From Mauremys mutica (Eukaryota; Chordata; Testudines; Geoemydidae): a DNA stretch of 64,000 bases. Of this stretch, positions 11,907 through 23,900 are shown piece by piece. The notes beneath the pieces are model-generated. The model worked only from the letters and a program-made list of their open reading frames with translations, did no database searches and was not told where the DNA came from. Numbering within the stretch: position 1 is the stretch's first letter; the number at the start of each line of letters is the position of its first letter. The stretch spans positions 19,129,925 through 19,193,924 of the forward strand of contig NC_059087.1 of the NCBI RefSeq assembly GCF_020497125.1, in the 5' to 3' direction. Made by a program: the position numbers and the translations under genes.

Positions 11907-14900
11907 AGTGAGAGCAGGGGTGTGGGGAGTGCTTGGGCGGAATGAATGAATTCTTAAGAAATTGTGAGTAACTGCACAATGGGAGTTTGTAGCAATGGCA
12001 GGAGCGTGTAGTGTTCAGTGCTTTGAATTCACCGTGATGAACTTCCTTTGCTGATGGAAGGTGTCACACCCTGTCTACTGCCCCTAAATCGGAAGGGCTT
12101 TATCTTTTGATAGGATTTGGCAGAGAGGGTTATGGCTAGTCTTGAGCACGTCCGGCATCCTCAAGAAACGGATCAAGCTGATGAAAAACATCTACAGCAA
12201 GGTGATGAGTGTGGTGGCAATAGACAAGAATCTGATGGAATGGGTCAGGATGACCGAGGAGCAAGGATGCACGTTATCACCAGATTTGGAAGCAGTAGTG
12301 GCTGTTGCACTGAGAGATGCAATGGGAGGTGTCAGGTTGTGTGGGAGGACAGTGAACAACTTTATTTTTGCAGATGATATTGACCAAGAAGGATTTACAG
12401 AGAATAGCTGACAAGGTGGATCAGAAAAGCAGAAAAAGTCAGACTGAAGATCAGCACACAGAAGACAAAAATTATGGCAACTGGAAGACACGAGGGAGAG
12501 GTAAAGATAAAACCCAGAGACCAAGAACTAGAACAAGTGGAAAAAATGTGTGTACCTTGGAGGTACTGAAGAATGGAAACCATGAACATGGCATAAAAAG
12601 AAGAATCGAACTAGCTGCTACTGCATTCATAAAACTCTGTAACATCTGGAAGGCCAAAGATATTTCAATCAAAGCAAAAATCAGCACGTATGAGCCAGTT
12701 GTCCTGCCAGTGCTGTTGTATGGGTTGGAGTGTGAGGAAAGCCAACGAATGAAAGGTGTTGACTGAAGAAATGGACTGGCTGAGGGGAGCACTGAGAGTT
12801 TCAAGGCATGTCCTGGTAATGAGGAAACGAGGACAGTCGGTTCTAATGACTCAGTTACTGATTGTGAGAACTTGAACACAAAACAAACCAGGAAGTGAGA
12901 AGAACACAGCTAAGCAAGGGTAATAACCCTGTTACAGAAGAAAGATGACAGTGGGTTGTTTGGACACATGGCCTGAATTGACTCAGAAAGTACACTGTAC
13001 ATGGCGATACATACTAGAGTGCAAGAAGCTAGACACAGGGCAAGACTGAGGATGCATTGGATAGACATGGTGAAAAATGACACAGAACAAAAAGGTTTAA
13101 AGAGGAACAGAACCGTGAAGCTGGTACAAGACAGAATGTGGTGGGAAGACTTTGTTTGGCCCCATTGTCACTGTTGAGCTGATGGACAGGACTAAAAGCC
13201 CAAGGCTGTCCCTAAAACCGGAGTGTTCTTTACACATATCACCTCTAGATCTGGGACAGATTCCTTTCAGGGCTCACCTGGGCTTCTCATCCTCCCGGAT
13301 GTCCGTGTGCTTGCTGTGTGCTTGGCATGTCCCCTCAGAGTGCATTGGGTGGTAGGGGCAGGACTGATATTTTTAGATAACTCAGGAGCAGTTTAGCTGG
13401 CCTGTAGCTATGACTCTGCTCTGCCTGAGCACAGCTGGAAGAGAGAGGCACAGTCAGCCCCATAGCGGGATGCAACATTTCAAGCTCACAGCCCTTATTA
13501 TTGTAGTGCCAGGAGCCTAGTCGTGGCCAGGACCCTGTTACGCTAGGTGCGGTGCAAACCCAGAACAAAGACACAGTCCCTGCCCCAAAGAGCTCACAAC
13601 CTAGGCAGTGCCTGGGGGCTGAGGAAGGGTGTTCTCTCTGGGCTTTCTTGTACCCCCCGCACAGCTAGGCAGAGAGCTACAGAAAATTTCATGTGCCCCC
13701 TGGAGTCAACGTGCAAAGCTCTCCGGTACCACGCTGGGGGATGCAGGATAAATGGCGGGGTTCACTCCCCTTTGGTCCGACACAGCCTGAGTTTGCTGTG
13801 CTTCCGGGCCCATGCTGAGGGGGTGGCAGGACAGGGTGCGGCGCATCCTTTGAGATGGCTGGTGACTCTGGATGTATCACTGGGCGTGTCAGTGGGACTT
13901 TTGCCTGCCTGGGGAAATGGGCCCTGAAAAAACCATGAAGGGCCTTTAGCTTTTTTTCTTGGGCTTTGGCTACACTTACACTTCAAAGCGCTGCCGCGGC
14001 AGCGCTTTGAAGCGCTAAGTGTAGTCAAAGCGCCAGCGCTGGGAGAAAGCTCTCCCAGCGCTGTCCGTACTCCACCTCCCTGTGGGGAATAACGGACAGC
14101 GCTGGGAGCCGCGCTCCCAGCGCTGGGGCTTTGACCACACTGGCGCTTTGCAGCGCCGCAATTTGCAGCGCTGGAGAGGGTGTGTTTTCACACCCTGCTG
14201 CAGCGCTGCAAATTTGTAAGTGTAGCCATGGCCTTGGTGGGTAGAACAGGGAGCAGAACCCATGGCAAAGCGGGGGAGGGAGCAGAGCCCGTGCTGGGTC
14301 TGGCTGTGAGCAACCAGCCGTGCAGCAGCACTGTCCGTGTCGCCCTCGTGAAAGCTGGGCCAGCCCCTCCGCTCCTTCGGGCGGGACAGCGCACAGCACA
14401 GGGAAAGCGAGAGCGGGGAGCAGAAGAGTTCCCTGCTCAGGGTGTTTGCAGAACCTTCAGCAGCCAATTCAGCCCCGCTTGACTTGGGGGCTGAGTTAAC
14501 GCGGCGTCTGCCAGGGCTGAGTTTGGCCATCAGAGCTCAGAGGAGAGACACTTCTCCCGCATGCACCATGGTGACCGTGTCGCCGTGTGCCCGTCCCGTG
14601 CCTCGCCCCCCGAACCCCGGCTCCCTGGGTGCCCCTTTCCATGCACGTCCCATCGGTGCGTACTCACCACCCTGGGGAGCTTCTCCCTGCCCATCCTCCA
14701 CATCCGCCTCCTCATTCCTTGTATGCCCCCCAGCCTGGGACACCTCCCCTCCAGCTTCCACCCTGCACAGTCTCTCCCCACACGCCTCCCACCCTGGGCA
14801 CAATGAACCCACCTAGTCCCCTGCCTAAGCATTGATGGCCTGGAAGGGCAGGGTGCAGACTGGACAGTGCTCAGACGGGCTGCTGGTGGGGATGGGGAAA

Positions 14901-17900
14901 TGCTGGCTCCAGTCACTTGCCTTATTTTGCATTCCCGCTGTGTGCAGTGCTGCGCTTCCCTGCCGCGCTGAGGCCGTGCTGCAGATGAAGCAAGCGCTGT
15001 CGGCACAGAGATTGGGGCCAGCGGGGCACTGACCCTTGTTAATTGCTCTGGTGTGTCTCGCTGGAGACCTGAGCAGTGAAGAATGTGTCGGACGGGGTTA
15101 CGTGAATGATCTCGAAGCCTTGTCAAGGCAGGCGGCTCCGGGCTTACGGGCAGGGGCCATGCTGTTGGCGAGGCGGGTGCTGCATGCCCTGGTGCCTACC
15201 AGCTGAATGCCCTCTGCTCAGGCGCCCCTAGGAAAATGACTATTTCGCGGGGCTCAGAGCACGTCTCGGCCCTGCATGCTCGGGTGTGGAAATACAATAC
15301 GAATTGTGTCGGAGGGGTTTTTTGACTCTTTGGCTCTTGTGTCCAACAGCTGATTTAATCTTTGGGAGGGGCGGTAGCGTAGGCAGAGGGGGGGCCCGGG
15401 ATAACCCATCACCTCCGGCCCAGGACCCGCCCCCCACTCCACCTCTTCTCTCAAGCCCCCGCCCAGCTTCTTTCTGGCTTCTGCCCCTCCTGCGAGCAAT
15501 GCCTAGAACTGGTGGGGTGGGCTGGGGCCGGGTTTCTCATTGCTGCCGGCGCCAGGCCCCCCGCTACCCTCCCAGGCTGCCCTGGACCCCGTCCCATGAA
15601 GCGTGGGGCCCAGGGCGGTTGCCCTGATCCATCCTATGGATGGGACAGCTCTGGCTGCAGCCAGGGCGAGGGAGGTGACAGCCAGCTGTGTGCAGCAGGA
15701 GGCGAGTGACCCCAGTGGGCCCTGGCAATCACACCCTGCACACTTGGCAACAAGCCTGTTCCATCCTGTTCTGTGGGGAGAAGCTGGAGGAGCCGTTGCT
15801 TTCCCTGGCAATTTGCCTTTGCTGGGTCTGGCTGATGATACTTCAGTGGGGCAGGGAGATGTACAGTCTGCTCCAGAATGTGTGTGAGAGCCTCAGGGTG
15901 CACTGAAGAGGTTTTCTCAGTGCCCCAGCGCGTGATGTTTTGCACTTTAGGTTAAAATTGTGATCTGTCTTTGCAATTCTCAGTCTTCCTGGTCCTGCTT
16001 ACAGGCTAGGGGGCTCTGTAGGGAAGCGTGCGATCAGAGTCAGTTCTAGAGCAAGGTGGGGTGAGTTGTGGCTCTGTTTTTAGGGAGCAGCCTGTTCTAG
16101 CTTCCTGTGTTTTGGGGTTCCTGTGTGGTGGTGGACCGAATTCTAAGCAGTGTTATGGTGCACCTTCCGGCAAGTGTATTTCTGTTTTTAGCAAACTTCT
16201 CTGTGTGTATGCTGTGAACAGAACCCAGAGCACAGGGGGATTAGTATCATGCACCCTCTGCTGCAGGCTAGCCTGTAGCTCTGATGGGCTCTGGTAGGTA
16301 CTTACCTTTGCAGTTCTGCAGCACAGTGCCTTCTCTCGGCAGAGATCAAAGTGACTAACGGGTTTAGCCTCACAACCCTCGGTGGAGGTAGGGAAGGATT
16401 GTTATCCTTGCTTGACAAATGGGCAAACTGAGGCGCACAGCAGGGAAGGGCCACAGGGGACCTGGCTGTGTGTTCATGACGTTCAGCGTTTGGAGACAGC
16501 TGAGGTCAGATTTGTGCCTGAGTGACTGCACAGCAAGGCAGCGTCAGAGATGAGAGTAGAACGCAGGAGTCCTGACTCCCAGCACCATGTGCTAACAACT
16601 AGCCAACATGGCCTCTTTCACTGTGCAGTGCAGGTCGCTGATCCCCTAGGCCTAAGCTCATGGTGATGGCTCAGGCTGCCACTCCACTGCTGTGTGCGTG
16701 AGGGGGGAGGAGATGGCAAGTCATTGGGGGCAAGGGCAGCTGTGTCTGGGAGGGGTGGGAGGAAGCAGGGCGTGGGAGATGTAGAGGCCCCAAAGGCAGG
16801 AGATCAACATTTCCCCAAACCACCTGCACAGTTCCTTGCGCCCAAACTGAAATTCACCCCCACCTCTGGCTCGGGGGACAGAGGTCCGGGGAGCAGGAGA
16901 ATGACTGAGAAGTTTCAGTGCGTCGTCCCAGAGCTTAGGAGAGAAACAAATCAGCCACAGTAACGAAGCTGGGGCAGGATTCATTGCAGCCTTGGGGACT
17001 GAGTGAGAGTTTAGCTGCAGTAAATTAGAAAATGATGAATACGGGGCGGCCTGCCTGCCAGCTCGGCAGTTTCTGAAAAGAGAACAAACAAATAACCAGT
17101 GGATTTCCTTGGAGACAGGTGTGTGTGTGTATGTGGGGGGAGGTTAAGGGAGGGGGTAAGAAAAACAGCCAAGCTACCAATAACCAGGACAAAGTGAGAA
17201 ACAGAAGCACAAATTCCATGGATAGTTTTGGGCCAAAGACCCCAGGACTAGAGAAAGTGGCTATGGGTGGCTCTCAGGTTTGGAGAGAAGACTAACGAAA
17301 CCTGCGAAGGGACATGCAGAGGGAAAGGAAGGAAACAGTTTGCTTTAACACGGCGTCGGAAAAGGACAGCGTGGAAGGTTGGGTGACACTTATCTATTGC
17401 TGTAGGAGCCTCAGACCAGGAGGTTTATTCCCCAGTGCCACGGTTAGAAACGAGGACTGTAGGTTCTAATGACGCAGTTACTGACTGTGAGAGCTCAGCA
17501 AGAGAGCTTTCTCCTGGGGGGACGTGGTTCGCTGCAGCAGCCAAGCTGGTCACCTCGTTAGCCATTGAACCATGTATGGGTGATGGGTGGGGTGGGTGGT
17601 AGAACCTTGAGGGTCATGTGAGCCCGTCGTTGCTGGATTTGAAGTACGAGGGCTGGCGTGCTGTGACTGCTCCTTACTGAGTTTTAATCATGTCCTTGTT
17701 ACCTTGTGCTGCCCCACCTGTTCTCTCATTTTGTATTTAGTCCCTGCCCCAAACAGCTCACAATCCGGTGTGCGTACACACACTACTTTGTGCAATGGGG
17801 CTCTGACTGAGGCCTACTGTAATATATGAGTATCAAGAGTAATGGGATGTTAGAGAGACCCCATGGCCCAGCTGGCATGGCACCAGCATGGGAAACAGCC

Positions 17901-20900
17901 CTCCTGAGCCTTGTTCCCGTCTCTGCCACTGACTTGCTGTATGACCTTGAGGAAGTCCATTAACTCTCTGTGCCGCCATGGAAAGCGCTTTGCTGTCTGT
18001 GGATGAGAAGTGCTAAGCGTTGTGGGAAGGAGAAAGGGGTGTCTGGAAATGTAATGTGGAAATATGTGAAACGAGCCGTGAGGGGACTATCGCCGAGTTT
18101 TTCATCTTGATTAAATCCAGAGTAAACACACAAAAGAGCAACAAAGGCCAGGCTGGTTAAGTGGAGATGTAAAGAATAGGACGAGCAATTATAAGGAGGT
18201 TAAAAATACAATCAATCTGCTCAGGGAGAGGATTGTGAGAGCTATAAAAATAAACAAAAGCAGGTTCCAGGGCTAATTAGAGGAGCAAAAGCTAATATTG
18301 CAGGCTGGATTGCAGTGCAGATCTCCGCTCCTAGGAAAGGTCTCCTCAGATCTATTATTAATAGGCAGAAGATAAAAGGGAAAATTGGTCCAGTAAAAAT
18401 GATGATGGGGAACTGAACACAAGTGCTAAGGCGAGGGGGGATTTTACGAGAGCTTGTTGCTGGCTTTATGGGATGGGAAGAAGACAGGGAAATGCCTGAG
18501 ACAGGAAGGCATTTCTTATAACTGGACAGGAAGCTGCTGCCTCCTATTCTCCCCCCTCCAGTGTGTCCTCCCCAGCTCTCCTCCTAGCCTGTCCACTTCA
18601 CCCGCTTTTCCCCCTGCCATAGTCTGTTGTCCTCCTCCTCTACCTGAAAGCAGCCCTCTGGCTGTCTCCCACCCTGCCGGGATGGGAGAATTCTTTACTA
18701 GCCAGAACCAGGGCATGTGGAGCCCTCGGAGGCTGCCACATCCCTTTCACCTGGCGTACAGGGGCTGGAGCCGGGATGAGGAGCTCAGTTCCTGTCTCCT
18801 GCCTTCTGTCTGTCTTGTCTACTTTGACGGTGAGCTCTTTAGGGCAGGGATTGTTTCTGACCATGGGTTTTCCCAGCACCTCTCACAACGGTGCCCTGAA
18901 ATCAGCGGTGACATCTAGTGTCATAATAGCGACGCTGGTCATTGCCAGATGATAATTAATTTAGGAGGACATGTAAAATGAACTGTCCCTAAAGAACAAG
19001 TAGGGGACTAATTGGAACGTATGCAGATTGCTTACCCTGCATCACAAAACCCTGATGTGTTCAGAACTGACAGGGAGGATGATGCTGGAGAGTTGGTGGA
19101 AGACTGGAAAAAAAGCACAGAGAAAACGAAGTAGGAGTGATCCTGGCAATCGCCAACCTGCAGATCTTCCTAGTAAAACGGCGCAATTGTTATAAAGTGG
19201 GGACTGAATCATGAAACACCTAGAGATAAGAGAACCATAGTTCGTGAGCACTAAGCAGGATGGATTCAAGAACAGATCCAGCGTGGTGAACTAGACTGTG
19301 TTCCTTTGATAGCAGGACAATGGTGTCAGTGGATGAAAGGCATGCAGACAACTGCCTATTGTGTTTGACGGTCACTAAAGCACGTTGATATAGGGTCTCA
19401 TGAAATCTTGCTCTCACAATTAATTCCAACTGGACTGGCCAGGATTAGCAACACAGATCCAAAACCGTGGCAGCACTATAAACAAAGCAGTGATGAATGG
19501 CAGTGTATCAGCCTGGCAGGTGATTCTAGTGCGGGTACTGCAGGGATAGAGGGTAGATCCAGTTGAATTAGCATCTTCTACACTCATCTGGAAGAAGGGG
19601 TGAAAAGCACATGATTGAAATGTACAGGTGATATTTGGGCGGCGTCGCAATTGCTGCTGAGGACAGAGAATTAACACAGAGGGATCTCGAGAGGCTAGAA
19701 CTATGAGCGTGATCTATACAAATGAGATTCAGTTTAATCTGTATCTCCCTGATATATGTGTGTGTGTGTGAAGGGCCTGGGCAGTTGCTGTAGGCTGCAG
19801 GGAAGAGGAGATCCATAGTTTCATGAAGTACAAGAAGGGCTCAAGCCCATCAGTAGTTTTGAGGCAAAACTCCCCTGGTGGTGAATGGAATTAGGCCTGT
19901 GGAAGGAAGACGGGCTACAGCCCAAAGTGCTTTTGGACTGAACCCTCTGGTGCTGCCCTGCGAGGCTCAAAAGCAACGGGTATCCTGCGTGAGAGGTGTT
20001 TGCTGTTGGATAGCTCAGTCCTTCCTCGTGCCGCGTCTCAGACAGAAGATGCTGAACGGTAGGAAGCAGAAGGCCAGCAGGATGGGCCTGGTACTGGATG
20101 CCGGAATAAGATTTTAAATGCTCGGTAATAAGGGATTCTAGTAGGTTTGTTCTTCACATCCCCCCCTTCTCTGTGGGTTTAGCATCAGTTTTTCCTTTGG
20201 GCAAATATTTCTGGACAAAGGTAAACCCCAGATTGCCAATGTAGCTGATCCAATGCTAGTTATAGCAATGACGACCTGTAGGACAGACCTGTTCCATTGG
20301 CACTGCGTGGAATGCATCGGTGTGACGCTGGGTTAGGTGTATCATGTACTGATTTTCAACCCTCTTCCCCTTCACTTTCTTGCTCCGCTGCCGTAGGCCA
20401 CAGGAGAAAGGGGGCAGGTATGTTCTTGCATGCTGGCTTTTGGGCACTTGGGTGTGAACGTGGTGGGGGGATGGGCTTGGGATGGAGCTTGGGGTGTAGC
20501 TAATCCTCCTCACAGCCCGGCCATGCCCTGGAGAACGGGGTCTACCATCACCGGTGATTTCCAAAGCCTTTGTAATCAGAAGGCCACTGAGGCATTCACA
20601 GAAATAACGGCAATAAAATATGGTGCTCATAGAACAAGCTGTAGCCACATACAGGTCCAGTCGTGCAAATGGGCATGTTTCACTTCAGTGACTAGTCCGC
20701 TAGAAGTCAGTGGGACCACTCACGTTCTGATCATTGGCAGCGGGGCCAGCTCCAGCATTTTTGCTGCCCCAAGCAGCGGGGGGGGAAGCCGCGATCGGCG
20801 GCACTTTGGCGGCAGGAACTTCCCTCCGAGAGGGACTGAGGGACCCGCCGCCGAATTGCCGCTGAAGAGCCGGACGTGTCGCCCCTCACCATTGGCTGCC

Positions 20901-23900
20901 CCAAGCACCTGCTGGTGCCTGGAGCTGGCCCTGGTTGGCAGAGTTCAAACCCTGCAGCCCTAGTCTCTACCGCTGGTGCTGAAGGGGAGCACCTGTTGTG
21001 CTCAGTAAGTGGCAAGCTTTTATAGCGGCTGGGCACCGCTGTGAGAAGGAGACATGATCACATTCACTATGCTAGTGTTACAGCCAGGCTCCCGTTATTT
21101 AAGGGGGGCGGGGGCACACAGCTTTAGTGACAGAGGTTTTGATAATTCAGCTAATTATTGGTCCAAATTCTCTAAAATGGCTGGTTTTAGCAAAATCCAG
21201 TGTCGGAAAAAAAGAGAAAATGTCGCCAGAACCACGATAACCTGTTGCCAAAATGACCACAGGTACATTTCAGTGACAGCCCAGCCCAGGCAGGAAGGGA
21301 CAACTTGCTGAAACCAGGCAAGAATCTGCTGTGAAAACAGTGCTGGGTAATTCCTGTGATTTCCTCCTCCTCCCTCCATCCCCCAACACATCAGTCACGG
21401 GCAGGCCAGGAAGCCTGGCACTCGGTGCAGGGGGCAGAGATCAAGGTAGCTGCAGTATCTCCATATCTCCTGCTTGCGGTGACTGGTATTCTGAAGGGTG
21501 ACCACAAGAGGGCTCCATGTGGATCCTTCTCATTTAAATTCCTGGGCTGCTAAGGAGAAACTCCACCAAGTCACCTGGGGCTTTTGAGGCTATTGCTGTT
21601 CACGCCTATATGTTGCCTCTGTAGAATCAGGCCCATGTCAAGGCCTGTGCATCTAAGTGCATGTTGTTCGGCAAACCCTTCATGGCTGCTTCGAATGATG
21701 GGTCAGGCAAAGTGAGAACGCAACGAACTCTTTTCCCCTGCAAAAACCTGTGGATTTTAACGCCAACTTTTTCCATTCCTACCAGCCTCTTTCTGAATTC
21801 TTCTCTCTCTTGCAGTTCCCTGGTGCTACGATACACAGGATCCCAAATGTGGTGAGTACAGAAATTGTTTCAAGTTGGGGTGTGTGCAGAGGGCAAGTGT
21901 GCTGGGGCAGCGTGTCCGTGTGCACGCCCGTGTCTGAAGGCCGTGTGAACGTGCGGGGTGTGTGAATGTGCATGCGTGGCCCCGGGGGCAGAGATCATGG
22001 TAGCTGCAGTACCTAAAACTGCCCTTGCAACCCTAGAGTTCAGAGAGATTTTTAAATTACTTTTTGCAAAGCACCTACGTGGTTATTCCCACTGAGCCTA
22101 ATCCAGCTCCCTCTCCCCGCAGGCTAAATCAGGGCTGTCTCCTCTGAAGTCAGGGCCTTTGCACTGGTGCAGGAGCAGAATACATCCGCCCAGAGTCAGG
22201 CATTTGGGGTTTTAAAATTTTTTTAGCATAAATATTCTGGGCCAGGCAGAGCCCTGGAACAGCGGAGCGTGCACTGCGACAACGTGTGATCTAGTTCATG
22301 GTGGGAAACCCGACTAAGGGAAGGAGAAGTGAACCCATAAGATGCTAACGTGTGAATTATTTGAGTGCACTTTGAAGCCTAAATTGCCCACATGCTAATA
22401 TATCAAATAAGCAGCTCCGTCCGAGCTGTGGTCAGTGACCTTAGGGACAGCTTGAGAGGCAGTTAGCAGGGGAGCCTATATTCTGCATTGCTGTGGAGGT
22501 GAGGCCTGTGTGCTGGCCCCTGGGATCAGGAGGTTTTCCCTGTCACTTTAACACCGAAGTATCGTGCTGTCCACCTCCTGACGTGGCTCTCGGGAGAAGC
22601 TCAGCACCGCGTGTTTTTTCCAGTGACTGTCTCCCCTTTGTCATGCCTAACTCCATGGCTCTCTTTGCTCCTGGCCCCAAAGGATTTCAGGGTCTCACTA
22701 AATTCAGAGCAACTGTTGCATCGCCTTGCTCCGAGCCGACTCTGAGTGGAGAGCTACCGGCAGCCCTGCCAGGCCCCGCTCATTTGTCACATGGCTTGCT
22801 CGCTCGGTTGGGAGTCCTTCACTTCCCAGAGAGTGGGATTTGGTTTTAAGTGTCATGCACAGCGTGTGGTCAGAGCTTCCCTGGACAGCAGGGGGGTGCA
22901 TTGGAATGGGACCCCCTGTACAGAGGCCTGCAGGGCCAGGCTGAGGGAAAGGATCCATATGCACTCGGCTTCCCCATTTTTGCTGAGGACAAGATTTGAT
23001 TTGTAAATAGAAAATGGCTAGTGAGCCGTGCGACTGGTGCCAGGCTCTCAGCAGAGGCCAGAAGTCAGCAACATTATTCAATCTCCTGCTACCCTACAGA
23101 GAAAACAGAGATGCAATGTGAAACGTCAGCCTGGCAGTCTGACGTGTCTGCTCACCGCCCAGCTCGGAAGAGCCTGGGAAACACAGCGTGGGGTGGCCGG
23201 TTACATTTCAGAGGCCAGAAACGCCCTTCGCTATGTCACCAAGAAAATAAACTGGTTGCTTTACCCGTACTAAAATATAGTTACACATTTAAAATGTCGG
23301 TCACGCTTGATATTAAAGGAGCGGTTATAAATAGTTTACAAAGGGTTAAAAAGCTTAATAAATGTTTAAATGAATGGTTAGTCAATGGTTAGAGTTCAAT
23401 AGATCAGCAGGTTGTTTATAACCATGGCTTATAGCCATTTATAATGCCTCTGAACGATGTGCTGATAACCATCTATCACACGTACCATTCATGTCTGTAA
23501 CATACTTATAACATCTATGAATCATTTATTAACTATTTATAAAATGGAGTCGTAATATAAAGTGTAACCAAAACGGGTAACTTCCATGGGAATGGTACAT
23601 AATTAGTGTACATTTTATATGCCAGTATTGGACTTATACAGGAGAGTGGCTTCTTTGAGGACTTATATGTGTATCTGTGCGGTATTTTATTTCTGACATA
23701 TCTGTGGCCCTGTAAGGACTAGTGTGATTTTTGAAGCCTGCCATTTAGTTATAGGAGTGGCCATGCTGGGTCAGACCAATGGTCCATCTAGCCCAGTAGC
23801 CAGTCTTCCAGCAGTGGCCAATGATAGGTGCTTCAGAGGGAATGAACAGAACAGGGCAATTCTCGAGTGATCCATCCCGTTGTCCAGTCCCAGCATCTGG

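Noticed and set aside
12117..12766. Possible host gene with a reverse-transcriptase-like domain
   Set aside because: Frameshifts and stops break the domain and no flanking exon fits; it is a dead LINE.
14015..14530. 171-codon minus-strand frame
   Set aside because: It crosses the CAGCGCT MITE and its translation reflects the repeat.
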